Source of the DNA: Puccinellia tenuiflora
Taxonomy: Eukaryota > Streptophyta > Magnoliopsida > Poales > Poaceae
Length of the DNA: 64,000 nucleotides
NCBI GenBank assembly: GCA_012064385.1
Contig: QRDG01000024.1
Location: 99,748 to 163,747, forward strand
Direction of reading: 5' to 3'
Shown: piece after piece, positions 1-10,763 of the stretch
Position numbering within the stretch: the stretch's first letter is position 1
How the letters are laid out: each line of letters starts with the position of its first letter
Made by a program: the position numbers and the translations under genes
The notes under the pieces: generated by a model
Seen by the model: the letters and a program-made list of their open reading frames with translations, nothing else
The model's database searches: none
Told to the model about the DNA's origin: nothing

Positions 1-2381
1 TGGGTCCTGTTTGAAGGGCGCCCCTTTTGTATCATGTTGAGCTGTCCGCGTGCCGTTGGATATGCGTCAGGGGCCTCTTGCTGCGGCTGCTGCTGCTGAT
101 GGAAAGCTCCCGCTGCTTGTGCTGGATTAGCGACTACAGGTGTGGGTGAGGGTGCTGCTTGAAGAGCCAGCTGCGCGACTGGCTGCGCTACGGGTGCTGC
201 CTGGAGAGTCAACTGCGTGGCTTGCTGAGCGACTATCTTCTGCATTGCCTGGTATATCCTGCGTGCCTTTTTGCAGTCCTTCAACAGGTGGCGGGATCCC
301 CACTTGCCCGTTTCCGGGTTCCTGAACATATGGTGCTTGCAGGGTTGCTCAAGCTCTTCCTCCGGAGTCAGCGTGCGCCTCTGCCACTCTCGTTTACGGC
401 TCCCGTCGCCACGGTAGGTGCTGCCACCGCTTTGGTTGAAATGCCCTTGGCTGTATTGGCGACTCTGGTCGTCGCCGCTTCGACTGTACTGCCTTTGACT
501 GTACTGGTGACTGTTGTCGCATGCTTCATCCTCGCAGGGGGTTTCGAATCCTGCTGCTACTAACTCTATTGAGTCATTGCCGTGGTAACGCGGCTTCTTC
601 TTCTGGCGTCCTTCCCGCCAGTTGCTTGGTCCGGCCTCGTCTGTTGGGGAGTAACGTGAAGTATCACGGACTGATTCCTCTCCGTCTGCCCACTGGTTGG
701 CTATCTTCATGAGCTCAATCATGTTTCTCGGCCGGAGCGTACCAAATTCCTCGCGGAGGTCGCGGCGGTAGACGCCGTGCATGAAGGCATCCATCACTCG
801 GTCTTCCGAGGTGGCTTCCATGGTGTTGCGGAGCAGGGTCCATCGCTGGATGTACAACCGGAGTGGCTCGTCTCGTCCTTGCTTGCATGCTTGGAGCTCG
901 ACGAAAGTTGTCGGCCTTGAGTACGTCCCTAGGAAGCTCTTAACGAAGGCATCCGCGAACTCGTCCTACATATTGAAGGCGTCCTTGGGTTGAGTGTTGA
1001 GCCACCTGCGTGCAGATCCTGTGAGCATCAGCTGGATGTATTGCATGGCTGTAGTCGAAGTACCGCCCTGGCAACTATAGGCTATGAGGTAGTCCGCCAG
1101 CCAGTCTCTCGGGTCCTTCTTTCCGTCGTACTTGACCGCTTCTGCCGTGAGCTTGAAGCCCTTGGGCATTCTTGTGTCGCGGATGTTGAAGCTAAAGCAT
1201 GCGGCGCCGCGTGGCTCGAAGTCGCTATCGTCGCGGTCGTCAGCATTGGGTGTGCTGACCGTCCGCTGGGTGCGGCTGCGGTCTACCGTCCTCTGTGTGA
1301 TGACGTTGCGGAGGTCTTCGCCTGGCTGCGGCTGTCGCAGTTGTCTTGGAGCTAGGCCTGCGAGTGCTGCGGGTTCGCGATCGCGGCGACCCCGATTTTC
1401 TTGCGCCTTTTCTATTGGCGCCTTGTTTGCCAGAGCTTCTTCAACTGCCTTGATAGACATGATCTGTTACTTGTGGAGGAGAGCACGGGCGTCACCCTCA
1501 GGCGGCTGCGTCAGTCGCAGGTATGTTTCGACTGCCATGAGAGCAGCTCCGGGTGTTTTGGGGACGGGTATCCCGTCCGCGTCTTCAGTCATGTATGACG
1601 ATTCGAGGTTTCGGGTGATTCCGGCGCGTTCGGCCTCTGTCATCCGAGGCACGCGGGCCCTGTGGCGTCTTGCTCCTTGCGAGACCTCTGTCGAGGCAGC
1701 AGTGAATGAATAAGCGGCCCTCCTGGCACTCACCGCGTCGGCTTCCTCCTTGTGTCGGAGTAGCTCGGCCTTCTCTGCGCGGAGTCTTTCGCCTTCCTTC
1801 CGCAGCAGGTACTGGACCGCCATAAGGTCCTCTCGGGGTGCGTCTGGTGGGGGGTACGTGCCCTCCTCAACGTGCTTCAGGGCTCTGATTGCCATGTTGC
1901 GGGTGATAGTGAGTCACGTCACCTGGTCCGGCATGACCACCTCCAGTGGATATGCGGGTTCGTCGCCGTTGGCCCGCGACGGGCCGGCCATGTAGACTTG
2001 TGCGGGGTAAATCTGGTAAGTGGGGCTGATGCTTCCACTGCTGCTTCCTTCGTCCGAGCCGTGCTCGGAGTCGAAAATGGCTGCAACGTGGTGGGTACCA
2101 CAGTCGCCATTAAGGCTCTTTCCATAGAGTTTCGCGACCTTCACCGCGGACGCGAGAAATGGAGTCGCTGTCGTTGACGCGGGCGCGATTGGCTTGCGTG
2201 CGATCTCGCGGCGCGAAGGCGTGGCTGACGTAGTCGGAGTCGATGTAGATCTTGGCCTTGCCCGCGACGCGATCAAGGTAGTCGAAGTAGACTTGATCCG
2301 CGCAGGGGTCGCAGCTGATGCGATCTCCTTGGCAGCCGGAGATGCGGGTGTCGTGGTTGCGTTGGGCGCGATCTTGGCCAT
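1..2381 (-). pseudogene. gag of gypsy element R1, broken by three stops
   Basis: One minus frame, starting at an ATG at 2381, stays readable to the left window edge and is interrupted by TGA (1914-1916), TAA (1467-1469) and TAG (966-968). The region around 980-1200 has the look of a retrotransposon capsid (GFKLTAEAVKYDGKKDPRDW, then a Trp-rich stretch ending RRWLNTQPKDAF). After the last stop the frame continues as typical capsid sequence (LRLYIQRWTLLRNT) followed by a Gln-rich tail. A CKHH...KDC segment near 160-300 may be a worn zinc-binding motif. The N-terminal 150 codons are Ala/Thr/Ser-rich. The stops are single-codon changes without frame loss, so this is a fairly young decay. Protease and pol, if present, lie outside the window. 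Confidence 0.8.
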
Positions 2382-2402
2382 GCTTCCAGTGCTCGTTCTT
2401 TC

Positions 2403-2417
2403 CCACAGACGGCGCCA
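2403..2417 (-). other. Primer-binding site of R1
   Basis: The minus strand reads TGGCGCCGTCTGTGG two bases after the LTR end. This differs from the Met-tRNA site used by the other gypsy elements in this window and separates R1 from them. Confidence 0.65.
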
Positions 2418-2419
2418 AT

Positions 2420-2884
2420 TGACGAGGCTGGGACTCGGCAAATCCCTGGGTCGAGTACCCTGGGTTGATTGAGGGGGAGAGAGATGAGCGCTGGTGATCA
2501 CGACGGCTAACAGGCGAGGCGTTTACCCAGGTTCAGGCTCCCGGAGGATAAAACCCTACTTCCTGCTTGTCTGGTATTGATGTTGAGTGTGGCTACAATG
2601 GCGAGATGGCAATTTCGCTAGGGTTTGAGATGGCGGCTATGAGCGTGAGCGTATGCGTTACCCTAGACGAGGGACCCTCCTAGCCTTTATATGGTAAGCT
2701 AGGTCTCGGGTGAACGGTGCCGATGGCACTTACAAGACGATCGAGGCTGATGACCTAACGTCGACTATCTTGGGCCGCACGTCGTCCTCCTTGAGCCTTC
2801 CTTGGGCCCTCGTCATAAGGCAGATGTTCTTGGCGTGACCCAGGTATCACCACCGTGGGGTAGTCGAAGAGTGACCCCACGACA
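2420..2884 (-). repeat. 5' LTR of gypsy element R1
   Basis: Read on the minus strand, the 465-bp segment begins TGTCGTGGGGTC at 2884 and ends in CA at 2420, directly before a TGGCGCC primer-binding site. A TATAAAG box (complement of 2685-2691) fits a Pol II promoter about 195 bp into the LTR. No partner LTR is in the window, so both ends are inferred from the terminal dinucleotides and the PBS. Confidence 0.75.
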
Positions 2885-3191
2885 CCCGGTAACTACCAAG
2901 TACCACGAAACAAATATCTAAGACGAATAATTAGATAGCCACAATAATATTCTTGCTTGATCCTCTGTTATACAAGTATTAACTATATTATACTAACAAG
3001 ATCGGAACCAGACAATTGATACTCTCAATACTCATTTTGTAAACAATTTGGCACTTATTTTTGAAATCTTATTATAATTAGCTATTTTTCCAAACAACCT
3101 AGTAGCTACATTTCGCAACTTGGTAGCCATTTTTTGAAAACCTAATGGTTGCGTAAGAAAATATGGTAAGTGTTCGTAAACAACTCGGTAC
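2885..3191. other. AT-rich spacer, no gene seen
   Basis: Between the R1 LTR and the minisatellite. From about 3095 it shows worn copies of the repeat motif (AACCTAGTAGC, AACTTGGTAGCC), so the array once reached further left. Nothing else is recognisable. Confidence 0.5.
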
Positions 3192-4181
3192 TCATGTTTT
3201 TGGAGAACCTGATAGGTGTGTCTGAAACTCTGAATAACATGGTAGCGTCCTCGGATAACCCGATAGGTGTGTCTGAGGAACATGGTAGCCGTCCTCGGAG
3301 AACCCGATAGGTGTGTCTGAAGAAACATGGTAGCTGTATTTGGAGAACCCGATAGGTTTGTCGGAAGAACATGGTAGCCATCTTCGGAGAATCCGATAGA
3401 TGTTTCTGAAGAACACGGTAGCCCTCTTCGGAGAATCAGATAGGTGTGTCTGAAGAACATGGTAGCCGTCTTCGGAGAACCTGATAGGTGTGTCTAAAGA
3501 ACACGGTTCTCCGTGAACACGGTAGCCGTCTTCGGAGAACCCGATATGTGTGTCTGAAGAACACGGTAGCCATCTTCGGAGAACCCGATTGGTGTGTCTG
3601 CAGAACATGGTATCCGTCTTCAGAGAACCCGATAGTTGTATCTGAAGAACATGATAGCTGTCTTCCAAGAACCCGATAGGTGTGTCAGAACAAAGTGGTA
3701 GCCATCTTCGCAGAATCCGATAGGTGTCTCTGGAGAACATGGTAGCCGTCTTCGGAGAACCCGATAGGTGTGACTGAAGAACACGGTTCTCCATGAACAT
3801 AGTAGCCGTCTTCGTAGAACCCGATAGGTGTGTCCGAAAAACACGGTAACCGTCTTCGGAGAACCCGATAGGTGTGTGTGAAGAACATGGTAGCCGTCTT
3901 CGGAGAACCCGATAGGTGTGTCTGAAGAACATGGTAGCTGTTTTTAGAGAATCCGATAGGTGTGTCGGAAGCACGATAGCCGTCTTCGGAGAACCCGATG
4001 AAGAATATGGTAGCCATCTTCGGAGAACCCGGTAGGTGTGTCTGAAGAACATGGTAGCCATCTTCGGAGAACCCGATAGGTGTGTGTGAAGAACATGGTA
4101 GCCGTCTTTACAGAACCCAATAGGTGTGTCTGAACAACATGGTAGCCGTCTTCGGAGAACCCGATAGGTGTGTCTGAACAA
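3192..4181. repeat. 44-bp minisatellite, about 22 units
   Basis: The core GATAGGTGTGTCTGAAG recurs at about 3211, 3262, 3306, 3350, 3394, 3438, 3482, 3543, 3588, 3631, 3675, 3719, 3763, 3823, 3868, 3911, 3955, 3998, 4031, 4076, 4120 and 4163. Most steps are 43-45 bp. Two steps (3482 to 3543 and 3763 to 3823) are 60-61 bp because of the same roughly 17-bp insertion (GGTTCTCC...GAACA). Their spacing of 281 bp equals six units plus that insertion, suggesting a block duplication. One unit near 3998 is shortened. The minus strand of the unit lacks stops in all three phases, which creates a 329-codon open frame that I regard as a by-product of the repeat. Confidence 0.9.
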
Positions 4182-4209
4182 CCAGGAGTTATCTTCGAAA
4201 ACATAGCAA

Positions 4210-4989
4210 GGGAACCTGGTTGCTGATGAGTGAAATCTAGATATTGTTTGTATATAAACCGGTAGCTATATGGATAACCGAGTAGCTATTTTTTTTAGGG
4301 AACCTAGTACCTCGATGTTGTTTTCTAGACAACTAGGTGATTGTTTTAGGAAAACCTAGCGGTTCTCGCTAATTAAAAATTGGTTAGATTCATTTTAGAA
4401 AAGGTAAACATGATAGATGCCTCTAATAGCTAAACCACGCTAGTTTTTTACGTAGACAACCTGATATAATATCACATTTTTGATAATTCGATGTTAACGA
4501 AACTCTTTTCATAATGTCAGCATAAATTTGAGTTCAAATCAATTGTTTTGTAAAAAACAATAGAAATATTTCGTCACATCATTTGTATTTGTTTTTCTGT
4601 CCAAATATTATTGTGGGAGTTGCATTTAAATATCACGAAATAAATTTGTTGCAGAGCGATGCAAAAGATATGCTAAAAGTTAAAGCATGAACACAGCTGC
4701 GAACAACATCTAACAGTGTACCTGGAGTAGTTTACTAGTAGTACTGTACTAGTTTGAATTGGTTACTTAATTTTTTTGGAAACGGATGACGATAACTGCC
4801 ACTGCATGTCACAACAAAATAATAACGTAATGTCGGATAGCTTGCGGCCTGGGAGCGTGCATGGCAGCCTAGTGGGGGTGATTAGGGTGATGTCAGACAT
4901 ATGCAGATGTAGGTGTGTGCGGCCTGCTAGGCCTACTGGGGTGATTAGGGCTGCCGCACGACTAGGACTACGGTGCGGCGCCGCTGTAT
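4210..4989. other. AT-rich spacer with degenerate repeat flank
   Basis: Up to about 4480 worn minisatellite motifs persist (AACCGAGTAGCTA, AACCTAGTACC). The remainder is AT-rich with a small palindrome near 4733-4750 and a G-rich stretch at 4840-4975 containing GGGGTGATTAGGG twice. No gene is recognisable. Confidence 0.45.
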
Positions 4990-5167
4990 AGTCTCGTCCT
5001 TGAATGAATGGAAAACATATGGTGAGTTCGCCAAAATGTACATGGAGTGCAATGAGTCGGGTATGTCACATAGGTGGAAAACCATAGAAGAGGTTTACAA
5101 CAAATTTCATGAAGATCTTGAGCAAGTTCGTGGTACAAATGAGAGTGGCAAGACAATGGAAGATAAT

Positions 5168-5240
5168 GTTAATGTTCTAGCCTTTGTTAAATTTGGCATA
5201 CTCTTCTTCTAATCTATTGATGTACGTCTTTTTTTCTTAG
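5168..5240 (+). other. Probable intron in the NAM-like pseudogene
   Basis: The 73-bp segment starts GTTAATG and ends TTTTTTCTTAG. Removing it joins KTMEDN to LKDALKLF in one frame, whereas reading through meets a stop. Inferred from splice-site form only. Confidence 0.55.
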
Positions 5241-5284
5241 TTGAAGGATGCGCTAAAATTGTTTCGAAGAAGCAACAAGGATAA

Positions 5285-5713
5285 GGGCATGTTTGCTTTG
5301 CATAGGAATAGGAAAAATATAGGAAAAAAATATAGGAATGCAAGTGCAAAACAAATGTTTGAAAAACATAGAAACTATATAAAGTTGGTTGTTTGGTTCA
5401 CATGAATAGGAAAAACACTGGATTCCTAATAAACATGGTAAAATAAATATCATACCAAAGGAGAAGGTATAGTTAGGATGTTATTATGCCAGTAGAGACT
5501 TCGGTATCGTTCTTCATACGTAGGAATTTGAAAAGAGGTCCAAGTGAATTTTCTAAATTTTTGTGTTTTTCCTTTGAAACTAAGATCAAAGGAATTTTCC
5601 AGCGTTTTTCCTTTACTCGATTACTTTGAACCGAACAATGAATAGTGCCACCATATGAAAAATTGCTATTCATACGTTATTCATGCACCTTTTCCTTTAA
5701 ACCAAACAAGCCC
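5285..5713. mobile_element. Tourist-like MITE (PIF/Harbinger class)
   Basis: A 429-bp element with terminal inverted repeats GGGCATGTTTGCTTT (left) and GGGCTTGTTTGGTTT (right, read inward), flanked by the direct repeat TAA (5282-5284 and 5714-5716). A TAA target duplication plus this terminal sequence is the signature of Tourist MITEs. It has no coding capacity. It sits inside exon 2 of the NAM-like pseudogene, and the reading frame is continuous once the MITE and one TAA are ignored. Confidence 0.9.
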
Positions 5714-6257
5714 TAAAGACTTCAACATGATGCATTGCTTTACAAGGACCCAAAGTTGCCCAAAATGGGATATCGTCTGGAAGACTCTCAACAAGGGTGC
5801 AAACAACGTTGACTTAGAAGGGTAGGCACCCTCCTCGACGGGGCTCCCAACCAGGAACAAGAAGGCAAATGACAAAGGGAATGTGGCATCCTCATCGGCA
5901 TCGGTGCAAGCATTGATTGACAATTAGCTCGGCCTCGCCGAGGTGTCGTCGATCTCGATCATAAGAGATTAACCAATTTAAATGTAAGATGGACAACCTT
6001 AATGGACAAGCAAATGGATAGGATCGAGGTTGAGAGGAAAAAATTTGAAACCTCCAAGCTCGAAGCCCAATTATCATAGCCAACACGGAAAAAATCAAGG
6101 CAATTTTGGATGTGTCACAACTTGTGGTAAAAAATGAAAGTGGATGCAAAGATCTTGGTGGACGGCCTATCGACCATAGCTCCACCGTTGTGGGTTTGGT
6201 ATGACATGAATAAACAACGCATCTTGCTTGAAATGGGCTTGCAACGACGGTGACGGA

Positions 6258-7298
6258 AGAGCCAACAACGAGCAGCAACAACGACAATGGAGGAGACAAC
6301 ACCGAGGGCGCCAATGGGTACAACACTAATGGTGACAGAGGAACCAACTTATTTCATTTGATTTCTATGCATTTTATGGTGTAATATGTGTTAGCCGGAT
6401 ATGGTGGCATTTTTTGTGACCGAGACTTTAAATTTAGACCATATATTTGTGAAAATAGATTAACAATCTATTGGGAGAGCCCATTGGGGAGCACCAGAGG
6501 AGCCAACATCCAGCGGTGCTCCCAATAGCATGTCCGGAACCTCTGCTGGATGACTATTATTAGAGTGTCGACACACATTGTCGGCGTATTGGGGTTGGCT
6601 ACCCCAGCTGCGCTCACAATAGAAATTTATAAAAAACTTAGAAAACAAAATGAACCACCCATATTTCATTTAAACTTAGATTATTTTCCAAGTTTTGAAT
6701 GAAAATAAACTAAACTAAGCCTAAGCCTAGCCCAAGCGCCTGTCAAATGTTGAGTAGTCGAGATCGTCACCGTCAAGGTCGTTGTCATCATCGTCGTCGA
6801 AGACAGAGACGTCGTTGATGGAGTCGTAATCATTATGTCAACCATGATGGTGTATTAGTGTGACGTCGACCATCGTCACATGTATTGATTGGTGGCTATC
6901 TGCACCGTGTTCTTAGACGTGACGAGGGAGGCATCGAGCCCTGGCTCCTCCTTCGGGTCATTAGGGTGAACGACGATGGCATGCGGTAGTCCATCCACCA
7001 TGTCGGTGGATCCTCCATCCTAGGCATCTTCACCGGAGACTGCTCCTTTTTCTCCTTCTTGGGGCGGCGGAAGGAGAGTTGGGCCCACGGTAGTGAGGGC
7101 GGTTGCGGCCCTTTTCCTTTTTTGGGGCGCCAGATCGAGAGTCGGACCCGTGGAGCCAAGGTCTGATCCGGTTTGGGAGTAAGATGCTATGTGTCACTAA
7201 CAGAGAGCCAGCCCACCTTTCAGGATCCAACCTAGCATTGTTTGTCGCTTATGTCTGACATTCCCACAACGGTCCCTATGGACCGAAAATAGCCACTC
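6258..7298. other. Spacer without a recognised gene
   Basis: Mixed-composition DNA. Two overlapping minus-strand frames at 6896-7230 share a Pro/Lys-rich RRPKKEKKEQ-like composition but match nothing I recognise and are interrupted. A GAG/GTC-rich simple stretch lies at 6760-6820. I see no RNA gene. Confidence 0.4.
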
Positions 7299-8128
7299 TG
7301 AAAGGTCATATGATGCCTCCTGAGTGGGTTTTGGATGATTGATGTCAACACAATTAGGGGACTAACATGTTTATCTAGTTTACACATGTCCCATGAGTTG
7401 GTTTGACCAAGACATTACGCTCTAAAGAACTCAAGGAGTAGACATAAACTTGAGTATGAAAGGGGCCAACTTGGTGCCTTTGATTACTATATGCTAAAAG
7501 CAGCGCCGGAAAATTATGGCTCAACTTGGTGCCTTTGATTATTATCTTGAGAGCCTAGCGTCATCATGAGGTTGAAACAGAGGTCACAGCCTAGTGAACT
7601 TATGTTGAGCCTATCATCTCACTTCAAGAAAACCTTATACTTAGGAGTTAGAGCTTTATGGCCACTTATTGAAGCTCTAGGTGATTGATGTTTTTTCAGC
7701 ACAACATCAGTCGAGGTAACCTTACACAAGGACAACCTCAATTTATGATTAGACCGTTGCACTTGTACGTACAAAAATATATGTATTGCAAAGGCTAATT
7801 GCGGGACTCGCCTATAAATAGGACCCAAGATTGGCGATTTGAGCTGAATTCTTAAATCTTTCGATCTAATGTTTCGAGTTCCTCGTCCCTCTCTCTCACA
7901 TATATTTCTGAGTGAAATTCCTGGGAGTTGGAGATTGAGTTCCATTGAAAAAATAGCCAGAGCAAGTAACACATCTTATTTTCACCCTTAGAGATTTGAC
8001 ATATCCTAAACGACTAGGTGTCACCATCTAGAATATGGTGTGTGGACTTGCAGCGGGAAATTTGTATAGGTTTGGAGATCACCTCAAGGATCTTCCATCA
8101 GTGATTGGGCGAAGCGGGTGAAGCTTCT
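7299..8128 (+). repeat. LTR-like fragment beginning TGAAAG
   Basis: It begins TGAAAGGTCATATGATGCC and continues with text typical of grass copia LTRs (GATTGATGTCAACAC...GGGGACTAAC). No terminal CTTTCA followed by a PBS is found at its right end, so it is partial or its right edge is the junction at 8129. No coding content. Confidence 0.4.
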
Positions 8129-8972
8129 GAAAGTATGTATGATCGACAAGAGGGGGTGAATAGGCGACTACCAAATTTTATTATTTTCTTGTTAATTTAA
8201 GATAAACATGTAGCATAAGGTTGACTAGATGCGCGACTAAGGTGATAGCAACCTAAGTGATACAAGCAAGAAGTAATATGCAACATAAAGTAAACAATAG
8301 AAGTCACGACAAGGGTGGACACGAAGAATTATTTCCCATAGTTCCTTCCCAAGGGAAGTAGGTCTACGTTGGAGGGGTGTGGAGCCTCCTTGGCACTCCT
8401 ACAAGCACGTCTGTGCTCACCCTATTCTCCATGTGCCAATCCCGTGCGGGATTATCCCTTTCCACTATGAGGTCGACTTGAAGGCGTTGAACAAACCTTT
8501 ACACCAAGGTTGAGGCACTCCACAGTGGGTTGGAGGCTCTCAACAATGTCCCGGAGCTTCTTACAGCACAAGGAAGCTCCGAAACCCAAACTACCTTCTA
8601 GGGTTCCAAGGAAATCGAAGAGGGCTACAAGATTCACAAGGGATTAGTGGTGGGAATCGAATTTATTTTGGTGGAAGTGTACATCTAGGTTTCCTCCGTC
8701 ACTCCTCAAAAGATCAAGGTGTTTGAGGCTAAGAAGTGGGAGATCCAGGAATTTTAAGCTTAGCTCATTAATGGAGGAGAGAGAAACTGGAGCCTTAACA
8801 TTCAATGGGAAAGAAGACCCCTTTAAATAGCCTTCCTCCAATCTGGTTGTTTGAGGTAGAAAACCCGCAGGCCCAGTAGTACAGGCCCACCTGGCGGTAC
8901 TAACGGTCTTCTTCTTTGAGACAGTCCTCCGGTACTTCCGCCGAACCGCCCGGTACTACCGGCAAGGCTGGT
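8129..8972 (-). repeat. Copia-type LTR 3' portion, minus strand
   Basis: Plus-strand TGAAAGTATG followed by GAGGGGGTGAATAGGCGAC is the reverse complement of the usual 3' end of TGAAAG...CTTTCA copia LTRs; the C LTR ends with the analogous text before 20753. Near 8890-8960 it has CGGTACTACCG-type GC-rich repeats. It is cut at 8973 by the next LTR, and no PBS follows at 8128. Confidence 0.45.
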
Positions 8973-9327
8973 TGTTGGGGGCATACTTTCCGGGTAGGCC
9001 CATGGAGCCGGAAAGTAGACCCGCCAAGACCAAGAAGGCCCAAGTCGGGTTACACTTCAAGCAACATGGGCTGGGCTAGGAACAAGCTGGTAAGCCCGCC
9101 ACGAGTTAGCCAAAGGAAAAGAACACAGCAAGACCGGAGTCCTAATACAACCCAGAGTAATAACTTGGAAGGCAAGAACCTAGAGTAGGACTCCATGTTC
9201 ATGTGTAACTCGGTATAGCATGTATGTCCAGGGACCCGGCCGCCTTTATAAGGGGGTTCCTAGATCTTAGATCGACAAGTCTCAAGTAGCCCTCAAGTCC
9301 CATAGTCGCCGAGACTCGAGTTAGAGA
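8973..9327 (+). repeat. Truncated gypsy LTR with TATA box
   Basis: It begins TGTTGGGGGCATACTTTCC and contains TTTATAAG at 9245-9252 followed by GGGGTTCC, a typical grass gypsy promoter. It stops where the Athila LTR begins. No internal region is present, so it is a remnant. Confidence 0.5.
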
Positions 9328-10724
9328 TGACCCACAAGTGTAGGGGATCGCAACAGTCTTCGCGGGTAGCTTGACCCTAATTTATTGATTCGACACAAGG
9401 GGAGCCAAAGAATATTTATAAGCCTTAGCAGTTGAGTTGTCAATTCAACCACACCAGAAAAGGATTTCTCCCGAAGCAATTTATCAGTAGTAACAGTGAT
9501 TTCATGGCAGCAGTAGAATAGTAACAGCGGTAATAAAATAAAGACAACAATGATGACGGTAAAAGTAATGATTGTAAACAGCGGGATTAAAACACCGTAG
9601 GCATAGGGACAGATAGACGGGCATTGCATGAATAAGATAGCTCATGAAATGAACATAACTAAGCACCAAGCAAATAAATATATAAATAGCATCCAAGTAT
9701 CAAACAGTCATAGGCATGTATTCCTAATTTAGCCGTATGTGCTTACAATAAGAAATTGCACGGCATCTTTTGTCCTGCCATCCGGTTTCAGCCGGGCCAA
9801 TTAAGGAACAAATGGCAATTAAGGTGTTCCTTTTAATAGAACACCGGATCAAAGCATTAACACACAATGAATACATGTAACCCTCGAGTTTCCAACCATT
9901 CCCATCGATGTCCCCGTTTCTGTCACTCGGGGTCTCCGGTTCCGGTTGACAACAAGTGCATACAACTAGTAGATAGGATCCAAACAACAATTATACTCAT
10001 GCAAACATAAGTGTTCAGATCTGAAAACATGGCACCCGGGCCCAAAGTGACAAGCATTAAGCATAACTAGTTGCACCAACGATGATTAACACAAATAGAG
10101 GATACTAGGCATCGTGCCCTAACAATTTGGCATCGAATTACATGAGCAATCTTATTCAATCCCTTCCATCCCCTTGCCTACAGAAGGGAACTACTCACAC
10201 ATGGAGGGGGACGACATGGATGGTTGATGGAGAGGCGTTGGCGGTGACGATGGCGGCGATCTCCACTCCGGCAGGGTGCCGGAACAGCGATCCTGGACCC
10301 CGAATTTAGGGTTCGTGATGGCGGCGGAGCTCCATAAGGTTTCTGGAAAAAGTGTTCGGGGGCTCATCGTTTTAGGGCGAGAGGGAGCTTATAAGCGAAG
10401 GGGGATCACCAGAGGAGGTCCCAAGGGCAGGGGCGCCCCCTGCCACGGCCTAGGGGCCACCCACGGGTGGGGCCCGCCCCTGCTCCTGGGGTGCCCCCCC
10501 CTTCGGGGTCTTCCGCTTCCGAGGCTTATTCTTCTTCAAAAATCCATTTTATAATTTTTTTGGAATTTTCCGCGAACTTCTGAACCCTGCACAAAAGAAA
10601 GACACCAAATGCAATTCTGCTGAAAACAGCGTCAGCTCGGGTTAGTTCCAAACAAATTCATTAATAATCAGAGGCAAAACAATAGCAAAGTGTTCGGAAA
10701 AGTAGATACGTTTGCGATGTATCA
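9328..10724 (-). repeat. Athila 3' LTR
   Basis: The minus strand starts TGATACATCGCAAACGTATC at 10724 directly after the polypurine tract and ends near CTACACTTGTGGGTCA at about 9328. Both ends match the well-known Triticeae/Pooideae Athila LTR form. A TTATAAG box lies at about 10389-10395. The segment at 10420-10500 is very GC-rich. Confidence 0.75.
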
Positions 10725-10763
10725 GCTCCCCCAAGCTTAGCTTATTGCTTGTCCTCAAGCAAT
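10725..10763 (-). promoter_or_regulatory. Athila 3' hairpin and polypurine tract
   Basis: Minus strand: stem ATTGCTTG (10763-10756), loop AGGA, stem CAAGCAAT (10751-10744), then 19 nt including GCTTGGGGGAGC up to the LTR start at 10724. The purine run is the expected plus-strand primer for reverse transcription. The hairpin is a perfect 8-bp stem with a 4-nt loop. Confidence 0.75.

Larger units (their letters stand above)
1..2884 (-). mobile_element. Ty3/gypsy retrotransposon R1, 5' part
   Basis: On the minus strand the order is LTR (2884 to 2420), primer-binding site (about 2417) and gag (2381 to beyond position 1). The rest of the element lies left of the window. The LTR has TG...CA ends and a TATAAAG box. 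Gag carries three in-frame stops, so this copy cannot make its own capsid protein. The left end is cut only by the window edge; no second LTR is visible. Confidence 0.85.
4990..6257 (+). pseudogene. NAM-associated-domain protein pseudogene
   Basis: Exon 1 (about 4990-5167) reads WKTYGEFAKMYMECNESG, a Trp/basic segment and NESGKTMEDN. A short intron with GT...AG ends fits 5168-5240. Exon 2 resumes LKDALKLFRRSNKD at 5241. After the MITE (5285-5713) the same frame continues DFNMMHCFTRTQSCPKWDIV and a Lys/Ser-rich linker. A later remnant holds MDRIEVERKKFETSKLEAQL (about 6018-6077) and ends with KILVDGLSTIAPP (about 6150) before RILLEMGLQRR. This order (helical domain, MHC..W motif, basic linker, glutamate/lysine helix) matches plant proteins with a no-apical-meristem-associated C-terminal domain, often related to the MYB-like partner gene of PIF/Harbinger transposons. 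Several stops downstream of the MITE show it is dead. The true 5' end was not found. Confidence 0.65.

Noticed and set aside
159..1995. Plus-strand ORFs over the R1 gag (134, 193, 121 aa)
   Set aside because: The minus frame carries the capsid-like sequence; the plus frames are shadows with no recognisable features.
3192..4181. CRISPR array, or a 329-aa repeat protein gene
   Set aside because: The whole 44-bp unit repeats without unique spacers, so it is not a CRISPR array. The open frame follows from a stop-free repeat unit, with no start context or protein-like features.
7299..8972. Complete head-to-head LTR pair around 8129
   Set aside because: Both parts begin with TGAAAG, but neither shows both ends or a PBS, so I call only fragments.
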